45,202 nucleotides of DNA, from NCBI GenBank assembly GCA_016192845.1, contig JACPTI010000049.1:1-45202 (forward strand), read 5' to 3'. Shown in pieces: positions 1 through 8,094 of the stretch. A program made the translations under genes and the position numbers. The notes under the pieces were generated by a model. That model saw only the letters and a program-made list of their open reading frames with translations. It did no database searches and had not been told where the DNA came from. Numbering within the stretch: position 1 is the stretch's first letter; each line of letters begins with the position of its first letter. This stretch comes from Acidobacteriota bacterium. Lineage in GTDB: Bacteria > Acidobacteriota > Vicinamibacteria > Vicinamibacterales > UBA2999.

Positions 1-42
1 AAGGCGCTGTTCATGTGGCCATGGCCGGACGTGAAGATGGCG

Positions 43-504
43 CTACGCCGGTCGCGCGGGTCGGTGGCCAAGGACCTGCGTCGCGAGCCGAATGGTGTCC
101 GGCGCATGCGTCGGCTCATGGTGCTCGATGAGACCGCACACGCAACCGTCGCGCGGCGGGGCCGCGGCCGTGTCGGCGCGAAGCGCGGCGAGTTCGTCTC
201 TGAATTCGGCGAGGGCGCGGATGTGCTGGTCGAGTTGTCGCAGCTTGTCCTCGAGAACGGCAAGGACGTGCGTACATGGACTCACGCCCTGTCGCCGCAG
301 TGCGAGGATGTCGCGGATCTCGCTGAGCGACAGACCGACAGTCTTCGCCTTGAGGATGAAGCGCAGGCGATCGCGGTCCGCCGGGCCGTAGACGCGGTAG
401 CCGGCTGCGGTCCGCGTGGACGCCGCCAGCAGACCGATGCGCTCGTAGTACCGGATCGTTCGAGGATTGAGGCCGAACTCGCTGTCTGTTCCAGTCAATG
501 ACAC
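43..504 (-). CDS. MerR-family metal-responsive regulator
   Basis: A 153-residue MerR-family DNA-binding regulator. The HTH/wing segment GLNPRTIRYYERIGLL is typical, followed by the long dimerisation helix and a C-terminal CVCGLIEHHE cysteine/histidine cluster. A further cysteine (SPCTHV) sits at the start of the dimerisation helix, where ZntR, CadR and MerR have a metal-ligand cysteine. This pattern points to a soft-metal sensor (Zn/Cd/Pb/Hg class); the exact metal cannot be read. I chose the GTG at 502-504 because it gives exactly 12 residues before the conserved Asn of GLNPRT, as in the family; an upstream ATG would add an unrelated tail. The first helix (MSLTGTDSEF) is unlike the usual MRIGELA type, so the start or integrity of this helix is uncertain. 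It lies 37 bp downstream of lnt on the same strand. No obvious metal-transport partner is in view. Confidence 0.8.
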   Translation of the reverse strand: MSLTGTDSEFGLNPRTIRYYERIGLLAASTRTAAGYRVYGPADRDRLRFILKAKTVGLSLSEIRDILALRRQGVSPCTHVLAVLEDKLRQLDQHIRALAEFRDELAALRADTAAAPPRDGCVCGLIEHHEPTHAPDTIRLATQVLGHRPARPA

Positions 505-541
505 GCATAGCACGCCACGCGACTTCGGGCAAGTCAAACGT

Positions 542-2059
542 TCACCACGCTCGAACCTCGAACAGGAGGATCGCGCCAGCCGTCAGCACTGTGCACACGT
601 ACGGAAACAGGTCACCGATCCTGCCGTCCACCGTCAGACCACTGAGGAGGCGCACCTCGCCGACCAAAACGGCCGGCTCGAACAAAGCCGATTGCACGAT
701 CACACGGCCGTACGGGTCGACGATGCCGCTGATCCCCGTGTTCGCGGACCGCGCGAGGTAGCGACCCTGCTCGATCGCTCTCATCGCAGCCTGCGTGAAA
801 TGCTGATAGGGTGCCGACGAATCGCCAAACCAGGCGTCGTTCGTCATCGTCGTGAGCAACTCACTGCCCGCGCGGACCGACTGCCTGACGAGATTGGGAT
901 ACACAATCTCGTAGCAGATGGCCGTACTGACGCTGAAGCCATCGACGGGCAGCATCACCATCGCCTGACCGGGTGAGAAGTCTCCTGCGCCTTGGACGAT
1001 GGGTTGCACAAAGAAAAGGAGTCGCTTGAGCGGCACGTACTCACCGAACGGCACCAGATGCATCTTGCGATAGACACCGGCCGTGTGGCCGTCTTTACCC
1101 AGCACAAACGCCGAGTTGTAGTACGAGGGTGGATGGCCCTGCTCAATCTGGTCGCCGCCAAACAGCAAGGTCAGCTTTGTTTCCCGAACGAGTCCGCGAA
1201 CCCGGTTGGCGTTGACGGCATCTTCTTCGAAATAGAAGGGTGTCGCGGACTCGGGCCAGACGACGAGCTGGGCGCCCTGCTGCGCGGCGGCTCGCGTCAA
1301 CGTCAGGTACGTGTTCAGGATCGTCTTCGCCTGCGCCGGGTCCCATTTGTGCTCCTGGCGGACGTTCCCCTGGACGATCGCAATTCGCATCGCTGAACCC
1401 TGACTCGTCAGCGCATTCGTACTCAGACGAAGGCTGCCCCAGACCGCCACGGCTGCGACACCGACGCCGACCGACGCTGCCCGCAGGATGGCTGCCCGCG
1501 ACGGGTTCAGCATGACGTAGGCCAGTGCCGCGTTCCCTGACACTACGAGGGCCGAGACGCCGTAGACCCCAAACAGGCTCGCGAGTTGGGCGATCGGCAA
1601 CACCGAGGTCTGGCTATAGCCGAGGAGCACCCAGGGAAAGCCAGTCAGCAGGTGCGCCCGAGCGAGCTCGGTGGTGACCCAGACGGCCGGGGCGACCAAC
1701 AGCGCTGCCCCGCGCGACCGTCGTCCGAGCCGCGCGATTGCGAGCGCAAAGACCGCCGGGAACAGCGCCAGATACGCGACCAGGGTGGCGTTGAGCAGCA
1801 GCGCCACTGGAAACGCCAGCCCGCCGTACGTCTGAATCACGTGCGCAATCCAGTACAGCGTCCCGGCAAAGTAGGCGCAGCCGGTGACCAAGCCAAGCCG
1901 CCATGAACGGAACGGCTCAGGTGAAGCCGCACGACCGCGCCCGCCAAGGACGGCCACCAGGAGCGGCACCAGCGCGATCCAGGCGATCAGCGGATGCCCA
2001 AATTTCGGAAAGCTCAACGCGAGCAGGGTGCCGGCGAGGAGTGCGAGCGAATAATCCAT
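542..2059 (-). CDS. lnt: Apolipoprotein N-acyltransferase
   Basis: A 505-residue inner-membrane enzyme that transfers the third acyl chain from phospholipid to the N-terminal cysteine of apolipoproteins. The first ~210 residues are a multi-spanning membrane domain. Residues ~225-470 are the periplasmic nitrilase-like (CN-hydrolase) domain. The catalytic Glu-Lys-Cys triad is visible as WPES (E270), YRKMHLVPFGEY (K332) and ICYEIVYP (C382). Length matches the family. A last hydrophobic segment lies at the C-terminus. It is divergent from the tlpA-like gene, with 145 bp between them. The several lipoprotein signal peptides elsewhere in the window are expected substrates (inference). Confidence 0.95.
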   Translation of the reverse strand: MDYSLALLAGTLLALSFPKFGHPLIAWIALVPLLVAVLGGRGRAASPEPFRSWRLGLVTGCAYFAGTLYWIAHVIQTYGGLAFPVALLLNATLVAYLALFPAVFALAIARLGRRSRGAALLVAPAVWVTTELARAHLLTGFPWVLLGYSQTSVLPIAQLASLFGVYGVSALVVSGNAALAYVMLNPSRAAILRAASVGVGVAAVAVWGSLRLSTNALTSQGSAMRIAIVQGNVRQEHKWDPAQAKTILNTYLTLTRAAAQQGAQLVVWPESATPFYFEEDAVNANRVRGLVRETKLTLLFGGDQIEQGHPPSYYNSAFVLGKDGHTAGVYRKMHLVPFGEYVPLKRLLFFVQPIVQGAGDFSPGQAMVMLPVDGFSVSTAICYEIVYPNLVRQSVRAGSELLTTMTNDAWFGDSSAPYQHFTQAAMRAIEQGRYLARSANTGISGIVDPYGRVIVQSALFEPAVLVGEVRLLSGLTVDGRIGDLFPYVCTVLTAGAILLFEVRAW

Positions 2060-2204
2060 TCAGACAGCTCGACAAGAGCCCACCCCCGGTTCTGTTTTCC
2101 AGCCCGTGAAGGAAATGGGGCCGGGTGGTGTCCTTATCTACAAGACACCGAAAAGAAGCGCGTCCATCGCGTCAATCCGCGGGAGATTCACGCAAGGAGG
2201 GTCA

Positions 2205-3173
2205 GTGAGGAGAGAAGCGATAAGGGGGCTTGCCAGCATCGTCACACTGGTGCTTCTCGGCGGAACGAGCGGCCAGGCGGGACAGACCCGATCGGTTATC
2301 GCCGACGTGCGCGCGGCGATCGCTCAGCAGGACTTCGCCCGCGGTGAGACGATCCTTGAAGGCTATCGATCCGCGCACGGGGTGACGCCCGAGGTGTTGG
2401 AAGCCTTCTCATGGCTGGGTCGCGGGGCATTGGCCGCCAGGCAATGGGACAAGGCTGACGCCTATGCCAAGCAGACGTATGACCTCGCCCTCTCGGCACT
2501 CAAGGGCCGCAGCGTCGACCAGGAACCGCATCTCCCGATCGCGCTGGGCGCGGCCATCGAAGTGCAGGCGCACGTCCGAGCTGCGCGCGGCGCGCGGAGC
2601 GAGGCGGTGTACGTGCTCGGCCGCGAGCGAGAGACCTACCGGGACACCTCGCTCTCCAAACGCATCCAGAAGAACATTCACCTGCTCAGCCTCGAAGGAA
2701 AGCCCGCGCCTGCGATTGATCTGTCCGAATACCTGGGGCCCAAGCCGCCGACGCTCGAGGCATTGAAGGGCAAGGTGGTGCTCCTCTTCTTCTGGGCCCA
2801 CTGGTGCCCTGACTGCAAAATCCAGGGTCCCATTCTTGCCAGCGTGGTGGCGAAATACGGACAGCAGGGCTTGACCGTGTTGGCCCCTACGCAGCGATTC
2901 GGGTTCGTCGCGGCTGGTCGGTCTGCCGGACCGGAGGAAGAGGCACGCTACATCGATCGCGTTCGGCGGACCTCGTACAGTGTGTTCGCCGATCAACCGG
3001 TGCCCCTCAGTGCGACCAACCACGAGCGCTACGGCGTCAGCACGACCCCGACGCTTGTGCTCGTCGATCGTGAAGGCATCGTGCGTCTCTACCATCCAGG
3101 CCGGATGACCGAGAAGGAACTGGAGCCACTTGTTCGCCGCCTCGTCACAGGCCGCGCGTGGACGGAACAATGA
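2205..3173 (+). CDS. Exported TlpA/ResA-like thioredoxin-fold protein
   Basis: A 322-residue exported thiol-disulfide protein. GTG at 2205 is chosen because AAGGAGG lies just upstream (2194-2200) and because it gives a clean signal peptide (MRREAIRGLASIVTLVLLGG, then an Ala-Gly-rich cleavage region). Residues ~30-170 are helical and resemble degenerate TPR-like repeats. Residues ~175-315 form a thioredoxin/AhpC-TSA fold with the redox motif WCPDC (C201, C204) and the cis-proline loop TPTLVL. It probably acts in the periplasm on disulfides or as a peroxiredoxin-like reductase; the substrate is unknown. Its TGA overlaps the ATG of the following lipoprotein gene (ATGA), so the two were once an operon. 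Confidence 0.85.
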   Translation: MRREAIRGLASIVTLVLLGGTSGQAGQTRSVIADVRAAIAQQDFARGETILEGYRSAHGVTPEVLEAFSWLGRGALAARQWDKADAYAKQTYDLALSALKGRSVDQEPHLPIALGAAIEVQAHVRAARGARSEAVYVLGRERETYRDTSLSKRIQKNIHLLSLEGKPAPAIDLSEYLGPKPPTLEALKGKVVLLFFWAHWCPDCKIQGPILASVVAKYGQQGLTVLAPTQRFGFVAAGRSAGPEEEARYIDRVRRTSYSVFADQPVPLSATNHERYGVSTTPTLVLVDREGIVRLYHPGRMTEKELEPLVRRLVTGRAWTEQ

Positions 3174-3618
3174 TCATCGCGAAGACGTGTGCGGCCCTGC
3201 TGATTGCAGGGGCGGCGGGGCTGGCTGCAGCGTGTTCTCCTGCCAGCGACCCCAATCCCGCGGCAGAGAGCCGCCAATGGTCGGTAGACATCCGGCCCGT
3301 CGCATCGCCGGCGGGCTCGGGCAGCAGCGCGCCCCAGCTCACCGCATCCGATCGCGGAATCATCCTGAGCTGGTTCGAGCCGGCGGGTGACGGGACTGCG
3401 CTGAAATTCGCTGAATGGACCGGCAGTGGCTGGTCGGCGACGCGTACGGCGGCAGCGGGTGACAATTGGTTCGTCAGCTACGCCGACGTCCCATCCGTGA
3501 TCCGAATGGCCGACGGGACGCTGGTCGCCAACTGGCTCGAAGCGACCCGAGCCGAGATCGAGGCGTACGATCTCTGGCTGTCGTATTCGACCGATGAGGG
3601 CCGGACGTGGGCTAGCGT
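3170..3618 (+). pseudogene. Sialidase/BNR-like lipoprotein, 3'-truncated and closed by an IS
   Basis: The ATG at 3170 overlaps the upstream stop (ATGA) and opens a lipoprotein signal peptide with lipobox LAAAC. The mature part reads like the start of a sialidase/exo-alpha-sialidase-type beta-propeller: it has a WSVDIRPVASP segment, then an IILSWFEP strand, and ends in a YSTDEGRTWAS Asp-box (BNR) motif. The gene stops at an IS1634-type element; the frame runs on into the IS to a stop at 3737-3739. No continuation is found beyond the IS. Removing the IS and one GCTAGC copy gives TGG TAG right after the Asp-box, so the gene was already truncated by the GGTAGCC repeat before the IS arrived. Function of the intact ancestor is inferred only from the motif. 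Confidence 0.75.
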
Positions 3619-3634
3619 GAGTTTCCTACGTTGT
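3613..3634 (+). repeat. Left inverted repeat of the IS plus GCTAGC flank
   Basis: GCTAGC followed by GTGAGTTTCCTACGTT. It is the exact reverse complement of 5551-5572. The outer six bases are either the target duplication or part of the repeat. Confidence 0.9.
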
Positions 3635-5566
3635 CAGCGGTTCGCGCGTCAAGTTGTAGACAGGTCAGCAGTTGGCGACACCGCTTTGTATATGCGTAAC
3701 AATACGCCGCCGCCACACGCGCTTGCTAGCGTAAAGTAGGTGCCAGTTGGTGCCTCTCTTGGTCTTGACAACGAGACCAATCGCGTGTATATGCGTAACT
3801 CATGGCCTCGCTGCAGCCCTTCACCAGCCACGGCATCCGGTACTGGCGCATCGTTGAGTCGTACCGACGTCGCGACGGTCACCCCGCGGTGCGCAACGTC
3901 CTGCATCTGGGCAAGACCGACGATGTCCTGGCACGGCTCCAGGGCACCGACCCGACCGCGATCCGGTCGGTCGCCTGTGGGGCCGTCGATGCGGCCGCTC
4001 ACCTGGCCGACGAGTTGGGGATACCGGGCGTGCTGGATGCCGCCATCCGCACCGCCGGCGGGCGCCTGCGCAAACGCGATGGGCTGACGGTTGGCCAGTC
4101 GCTGACCGCGGCCGCGATCGCCCGCCTCTGCCATCCGAGCAGCAAGCGGGCGGTGGCGGCGTGGGCGGCCACGACGAGTCTGCCGCAGTGGCTCCGCGTC
4201 GACGCGGCGGTGCTCACGAGCCAGCACTTCTGGGACCAGATGGACGCGGTGCCGGTCGCCGCCCTGGCCGAGGCCGAACTCCACGTCGTCGAACGGGTGT
4301 TGGCGCGCGAGACGGTGCCGGCCCGCGTGCTGGCCTACGACACGACCAACTTCTTCACGCATGTGGCGACGACGAACGAGAAGAACACGCTGGCCCAACG
4401 CGGCCATAACAAGCAGGGCCGGGACAATTTGCGGCAACTCGGCTTAGCTCTGGTCGTGGCCGAAGAAGGCCACCTCCCGCTCGGCCACGTGCTCTACGAA
4501 GGGGCCCGTCCCGACGTGCGCACCTTCGCCGCGGTCTTGGCGCCGTTGCGCGCGCGGCTCACGCGGTTGTTGCCCGGTCCGGCCCAGCTGACGTTGGTCT
4601 TCGATCAAGGCGCGGAAAGTACGGCCAATTTGGCGGCGGTCCGGGCCGGCGGGCCGGAAGAGGTCACCCACTACGTGACCGCCCTGAAACCCTCCGCGCA
4701 TCGCGCGTGGCTGGCCGACGCCGTGCCGCATCTGACGGAGGTGACGCTCTCGAGCGGCGAGGTGGTCCGGGCGGCGCGCGCCCGGTGGCCGGTCCACGGG
4801 GTCGAACAGACGGTCGTCATCGTCTGGTCGGCGCGCTTGGCGGCGGGCCAGCGCCGTGGCGTCGAGCAGGCGCTCACCAAGGCGGTGCAGCGGCTGACGG
4901 CGCTCTCGCCGCACCCGCGGGGTGGCCGGCCCGCGATGGAACAGCGGGCCGCCCGGATCTGCCAACGGCAGTACCTGCGCCAGTTTTTGAGCGCCGAGGT
5001 GGGGGAAGCGGACGGGAACTTGATCGCCCGCCCGCGCATCGACGAGACGGCGCGCCGACGGCTGGAGACTGAGTATCTCGGCTTGCGCGTGCTGGCGACG
5101 AACCGCGACGACTGGACCACGGCGCAGATCATCGAGGCGTATCGCGGCCAAGCCCACGTCGAACGGGTGTTTCGCGACCTCAAGGATCCGTGGGTCGGGG
5201 CGTTTCGCCCGCAGTTTCATTGGACTGATCAGAAGATTCGCGTCCATGCCCTCATCGTCGTGCTTGGCCTGCTCCTGGGGCGAGTCCTGTTGCGCCGTGC
5301 CCAACAGCGGGTCGGCTTTCAAGGGAGCCTCCGCACCTTGATCGGGCGCTTGGCCTTGCTCCGTCGGGCGACACTGGTCTACGCGCCGAAGGGAACGAAA
5401 GGGGGACGGCCCCGTATCGTCGAACAGCTCGAACATGGGGAGGATGAAGAACTGGCGCGCCTCGTGGCGGCCCTGAATATCCCTGTTGCATATACACGGT
5501 CACCTCGGTAAACCCAAGTGGCGACAGCAGAAAACGCGCGTATCCCTCTGAACGTAGGAAACTCAC
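3619..5566 (+). mobile_element. IS1634-type insertion sequence (1948 bp), apparently intact
   Basis: One transposase gene flanked by perfect 16-bp terminal inverted repeats (3619-3634 and 5551-5566). GCTAGC lies immediately outside both ends (3613-3618 and 5567-5572). It is the right size for a target duplication in this family. Because GCTAGC is itself palindromic, it could instead be the outer part of a 22-bp inverted repeat. Inside the ends the repeat continues imperfectly (shared CGCGCGT). TATATGCGTAAC occurs twice near the left end (3689-3700, 3788-3799), with a related inverted copy near 5484-5496. The element sits in a tandem GGTAGCC repeat at the end of the truncated lipoprotein gene. 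It may still be mobile. Confidence 0.9.
3802..5511 (+). CDS. IS1634-family DDE transposase
   Basis: A 569-residue transposase of the IS4-related IS1634 group. Catalytic residues can be placed: D180 in AYDTTNFF, D268 in LVFDQGAES, and E454 in the YRGQAHVERVFRDLK signature, with K461 six residues further on (the Y-R-E-K motif). The conserved KQGRDNLRQLGLALVV block follows the first Asp, and HALIVVLGLLLGRVL is near the C-terminus. No frameshift or internal stop is seen, so the protein is probably functional. It is the only gene of the element. Its start is uncertain by a few codons. Confidence 0.93.
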   Translation: MASLQPFTSHGIRYWRIVESYRRRDGHPAVRNVLHLGKTDDVLARLQGTDPTAIRSVACGAVDAAAHLADELGIPGVLDAAIRTAGGRLRKRDGLTVGQSLTAAAIARLCHPSSKRAVAAWAATTSLPQWLRVDAAVLTSQHFWDQMDAVPVAALAEAELHVVERVLARETVPARVLAYDTTNFFTHVATTNEKNTLAQRGHNKQGRDNLRQLGLALVVAEEGHLPLGHVLYEGARPDVRTFAAVLAPLRARLTRLLPGPAQLTLVFDQGAESTANLAAVRAGGPEEVTHYVTALKPSAHRAWLADAVPHLTEVTLSSGEVVRAARARWPVHGVEQTVVIVWSARLAAGQRRGVEQALTKAVQRLTALSPHPRGGRPAMEQRAARICQRQYLRQFLSAEVGEADGNLIARPRIDETARRRLETEYLGLRVLATNRDDWTTAQIIEAYRGQAHVERVFRDLKDPWVGAFRPQFHWTDQKIRVHALIVVLGLLLGRVLLRRAQQRVGFQGSLRTLIGRLALLRRATLVYAPKGTKGGRPRIVEQLEHGEDEELARLVAALNIPVAYTRSPR

Positions 5567-5572
5567 GCTAGC
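5551..5572 (-). repeat. Right inverted repeat of the IS plus GCTAGC flank
   Basis: AACGTAGGAAACTCAC followed by GCTAGC, the mirror of 3613-3634. The flank runs straight into the GGTAGCC tandem repeat, which shows that the insertion site lay inside that repeat. Confidence 0.9.
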
Positions 5573-5636
5573 TGGTAGCCGGTAGCTGGTAGCCGGTAGC
5601 CCCTAGCCGGTAGCCGGTAGCCGGTAGCCGGTAGCT
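5567..5636 (+). repeat. GGTAGCC/GGTAGCT heptamer tandem repeat
   Basis: About ten tandem, slightly varied copies of the 7-mer GGTAGCC (variants GGTAGCT, CCTAGCC). The same family occurs at 11441-11473, 12057-12088 and 33352-33412 in this window, always at gene ends or between genes. It is a dispersed repeat rather than a coding sequence. Confidence 0.85.
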
Positions 5637-6059
5637 GAGAATGGCGGCGCTACTCGTACGGCTGCATCGATTCAATGAGGCCGTTCAGCATCCTGCCGAT
5701 TTCGGCGGTCCGATTGTGCCGACCTTCCGGATCCTGCCGGGTCAGCAAATCGGAACGCCATGCGTTTTCAGGCCATATCTCCACCACACGTGGCAGTTAC
5801 AGGATTGAAAAGCGCCGGTCCACACCAGGCACCTTCTGCCCCCGTCCTCCTCACGCCAGTGCGCGTCTGTCTTGGCGCGAAACGCGATTGTCACAATTCG
5901 AAACCTCTTTCGAATGTGTCCCGGCCGGGCTCGTGGGACACCATGACGGCCAGGTTGCCGCCAGGCGCCGCAGGACGGAACGCACCAAACGTGTCGTGAG
6001 AGGGTCCGTGGCGCGCTCGCCGAAGGCGGTCCTTCGGAGCTGAGCACTCAGAACTTCCG
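5637..6059. other. Gene-free stretch with a possible decayed minus-strand gene end
   Basis: No convincing complete gene. On the minus strand, about 5652-5795 reads RSDLLTRQDPEGRHNRTAEI followed by GRMLNGLIESMQPYE and a TAG stop. This looks like the C-terminal tail of a small helical protein, but an in-frame TAA lies shortly upstream and no start or family can be assigned. The rest may hold the promoter of the AraC-type gene; no clear -35/-10 pair was found. Confidence 0.35.
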
Positions 6060-6758
6060 ATGGAAGGTCGAGAGAGGGGTGTGCGTTCGGACTGGCTGTC
6101 GCGCGTCACGCGGGAACTGGACCGCGTCGCGCGTCTCGTACAAACAGCACGCTCCGCCGAAGAACGGGTCAGTGCCTACCTCGCCGGCTTGTCCCGCCTG
6201 CCGAAGCCGTCAAGTCGATTGGAAGAGGTGGTCCTGCGAGGTCTCCTATACGAGCAGACGGCAGGCATGGGGCTGATGCATGCCTGCGCGTACGGACGGG
6301 CTTCCTCCTCGTGCTGGCTCGGCGTCGTGCTGGGTGCGCTTACCGCGCGGTCGGCGTCAACGCGCGGTCACCACGTGAACGATGCAAGCTCCGGCACGGT
6401 CGACGCGCGTCTATCAAGCTCGCTGGCCTATCGTGCCAAGGCGCTCATCGATGGCGGCTACGGCAGCCCCCTCACGCTGGCATCGCTGGCCTCCCAGCTC
6501 GGGTGCCACCCGAAGACCCTCGGGCGGCAATACCAGCAGGTATTCGGAATCAGTGTGGGTCACTACATCGCGGCGGTGAGGATTCAGAAAGCCCTCGAGC
6601 TCCTGGCGCAGTCCGACCTCAAGGTCGAAGCGATTTCCCGGATGGTCGGCCTGCGGGGCAAGGCCAACCTCTATCGTCGGCTTCGCCGAGCTGTCGGGTT
6701 GACGCCAGGACAGGTCCGAGGCCTTCGGAGGACGCCTCAACATCCTGCGGCGGATTGA
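6060..6758 (+). CDS. AraC/XylS-type transcriptional regulator with short N-terminal domain
   Basis: A 232-residue protein. The C-terminal ~105 residues are an AraC double helix-turn-helix: a first HTH around LTLASLASQLGCHPKTLGRQ, the linker FGISVGHYIAAVRIQKALEL, and a second HTH in the KVEAISRMVGLRGKANLYRR region. The N-terminal ~110 residues are short, contain no cupin signature and match no sensor domain I recognise. An in-frame GTG at 6081 with a nearby purine stretch is a possible alternative start. It is followed 54 bp later by the response-regulator-like gene on the same strand. Its ligand and targets are unknown; the copper-enzyme genes downstream are candidates (inference from position). 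Confidence 0.8.
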   Translation: MEGRERGVRSDWLSRVTRELDRVARLVQTARSAEERVSAYLAGLSRLPKPSSRLEEVVLRGLLYEQTAGMGLMHACAYGRASSSCWLGVVLGALTARSASTRGHHVNDASSGTVDARLSSSLAYRAKALIDGGYGSPLTLASLASQLGCHPKTLGRQYQQVFGISVGHYIAAVRIQKALELLAQSDLKVEAISRMVGLRGKANLYRRLRRAVGLTPGQVRGLRRTPQHPAAD

Positions 6759-6812
6759 GGTTCGTTTCTGCGTAGGGTCCGAACGATAAAGAGACTTCTT
6801 GGAGAACCACAG

Positions 6813-7529
6813 GTGAAAACAGCAAGAACGTCAAGAACGTTTCGCAACGAAAACGGCAAGACGCGAATCCTGATCGCTCACGGCGATGCCTGCTACCGGG
6901 CAGGGCTGCGCGCGTTGGTCGAGGCGGTCTCGGACCTCGCGCCGGTCGGCGAAGCCAGCGACGGCGATGCGGCGTTAAAGCTTGCCCGTCAGCTCAAGCC
7001 CGACGTGATGCTGCTCGGTATGGCGATGCCCGGGGTCGACGGTCTCGGAGTCTTAAAGGAACTCGGCGGCCTGCGGGTTCGGCCACGCGTCATCTTCGTG
7101 GTTGCCGCCATCGACAATGGAGAAGTGCTGAAGGCGCTCGAGTTGGGAGCGCACGGCGTGTTTCTGACAGCAACGTCCGCGGAGCTGCTCGCCAAGGCCA
7201 TCCGGTGCGTCATGCGCGGCGAGTACTGGATCAGCCACGAGCACACGAAGGATCTGATCGGCGCGCTGGCCGACGCGCGGTCGCTCGACGCGTCACTCCC
7301 CGGCAAGAAGCCGTTCAACCTGTCTCCGCGCGAGCTCGAGGTGACGAGGCTCGTCGTGGGCGCCCTGTCCAATCGGGAAATTGCGCAGGCGCTGTCGTTG
7401 AGCGAAGAGACCGTCAAGCATCACGTGTGCAGCATTCTCGACAAGACGGGAGCCTCGAATCGGCTCGAGCTGGCGCTCTTTGCCATCCACCATCGGCTGG
7501 TGCAGTCGGAAGATTCGTTCCATTCCTGA
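6813..7529 (+). CDS. NarL/LuxR-type response regulator with degenerate receiver
   Basis: A 238-residue protein with the layout of a NarL-type response regulator. GTG at 6813 has GGAG (6801-6804) eight bases upstream. The receiver fold (residues ~17-135) is easy to align, but its active site is gone. The acidic pair is H23-G24 (LIAHGD), the phospho-acceptor Asp is Gly69 (MLLGMAMPGVDG), the Thr/Ser switch is hydrophobic (V97), and the conserved Lys is Thr119 (VFLTAT). The C-terminal LuxR-type HTH is intact: LSPRELEVTRLVVGALSNRE, then IAQALSLSEETVKHHV. It is therefore expected to work without Asp phosphorylation, perhaps through ligand binding or constitutive dimerisation (inference). No histidine kinase is adjacent. 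Confidence 0.88.
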   Translation: MKTARTSRTFRNENGKTRILIAHGDACYRAGLRALVEAVSDLAPVGEASDGDAALKLARQLKPDVMLLGMAMPGVDGLGVLKELGGLRVRPRVIFVVAAIDNGEVLKALELGAHGVFLTATSAELLAKAIRCVMRGEYWISHEHTKDLIGALADARSLDASLPGKKPFNLSPRELEVTRLVVGALSNREIAQALSLSEETVKHHVCSILDKTGASNRLELALFAIHHRLVQSEDSFHS

Positions 7530-7593
7530 CGGCTCGCCTCACGTTCTGATCTGATCCGGCCACTCTGCCATGGCCCAAAGGAGCTATCCCGAG

Positions 7594-8094
7594 ATGGCTC
7601 CTCCGAGGCATTCCAGATACGCCCGAACGGGGCATTTTCGGGCTGCGCGACCTGAGGTTTCATACATCGCCCGGGAGATCGGCCGCGCGAGTGCGGTGCG
7701 ACACCGGGCGCGCAGTTCCTCCTTCCGGGTCTATCGCTCCCGCGCGGACCGGTTCAGGGAGGCGGCCGAAGCCGTGAGCGGAGCCTGGAGACCACGCGCT
7801 CAGCGCTTCGAGATGCGGCTCCCCATGCTCTACCGGCGGGTCGGTGAAGAGGAATGGAACCGCGGCACCACGGAGAACATCAGTGCTTCGGGCGTCTTGT
7901 TTGTCGGGGGGCGTGACCTCGAGACGGCGGCCCCGGTCGAGATGACCGTGACGCTGCCGCCGGAGGTCAGCGGCACGGCGGCGGTCGAGGTGATCTGTCT
8001 GGGCCAGGTGGTGCGCCGGGCGCCGGCGCCGCGGACCGGTGGCGTCGAGCTTGCCGCCACCATCCGCGAGCACCGCCTGGCGCGGCGTGAGTAG
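7594..8094 (+). CDS. PilZ-domain protein
   Basis: A 166-residue protein. ATG 7594 is preferred because AAAGGAG (7577-7583) lies ten bases upstream; an ATG at 7570 would add eight residues. The first ~65 residues are Arg-rich and low in recognisable structure. The C-terminal ~100 residues form a PilZ beta-barrel with an Arg-rich lead (WRPRAQRFEMRLPM) and the second-half motif ENISASG, matching the RxxxR...(D/N)xSxxG c-di-GMP-binding pattern. It is probably a cyclic-di-GMP effector or adaptor in the cytoplasm. It lies between the response-regulator-like gene and the outer-membrane protein gene on the same strand. Its output is unknown. Confidence 0.75.
   Translation: MAPPRHSRYARTGHFRAARPEVSYIAREIGRASAVRHRARSSSFRVYRSRADRFREAAEAVSGAWRPRAQRFEMRLPMLYRRVGEEEWNRGTTENISASGVLFVGGRDLETAAPVEMTVTLPPEVSGTAAVEVICLGQVVRRAPAPRTGGVELAATIREHRLARRE

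Noticed and set aside
3635..3801. Continuation of the lipoprotein gene beyond 3618
   Set aside because: The sequence lies inside the IS end; the ~40 further codons to the stop at 3739 are IS DNA.
3740..4087. Open frame overlapping the start of the transposase
   Set aside because: Different frame from the transposase and no similarity; no slippery site indicating an IS3-type fused product.
5567..5636. Tandem heptamers as a possible CRISPR array
   Set aside because: Units are 7 bp without spacers; this is a simple tandem repeat family also found between other genes.
5675..6043. 122-codon plus-strand frame before the AraC-type gene
   Set aside because: Composition is erratic, there is no recognisable domain, and no ribosome site precedes it.
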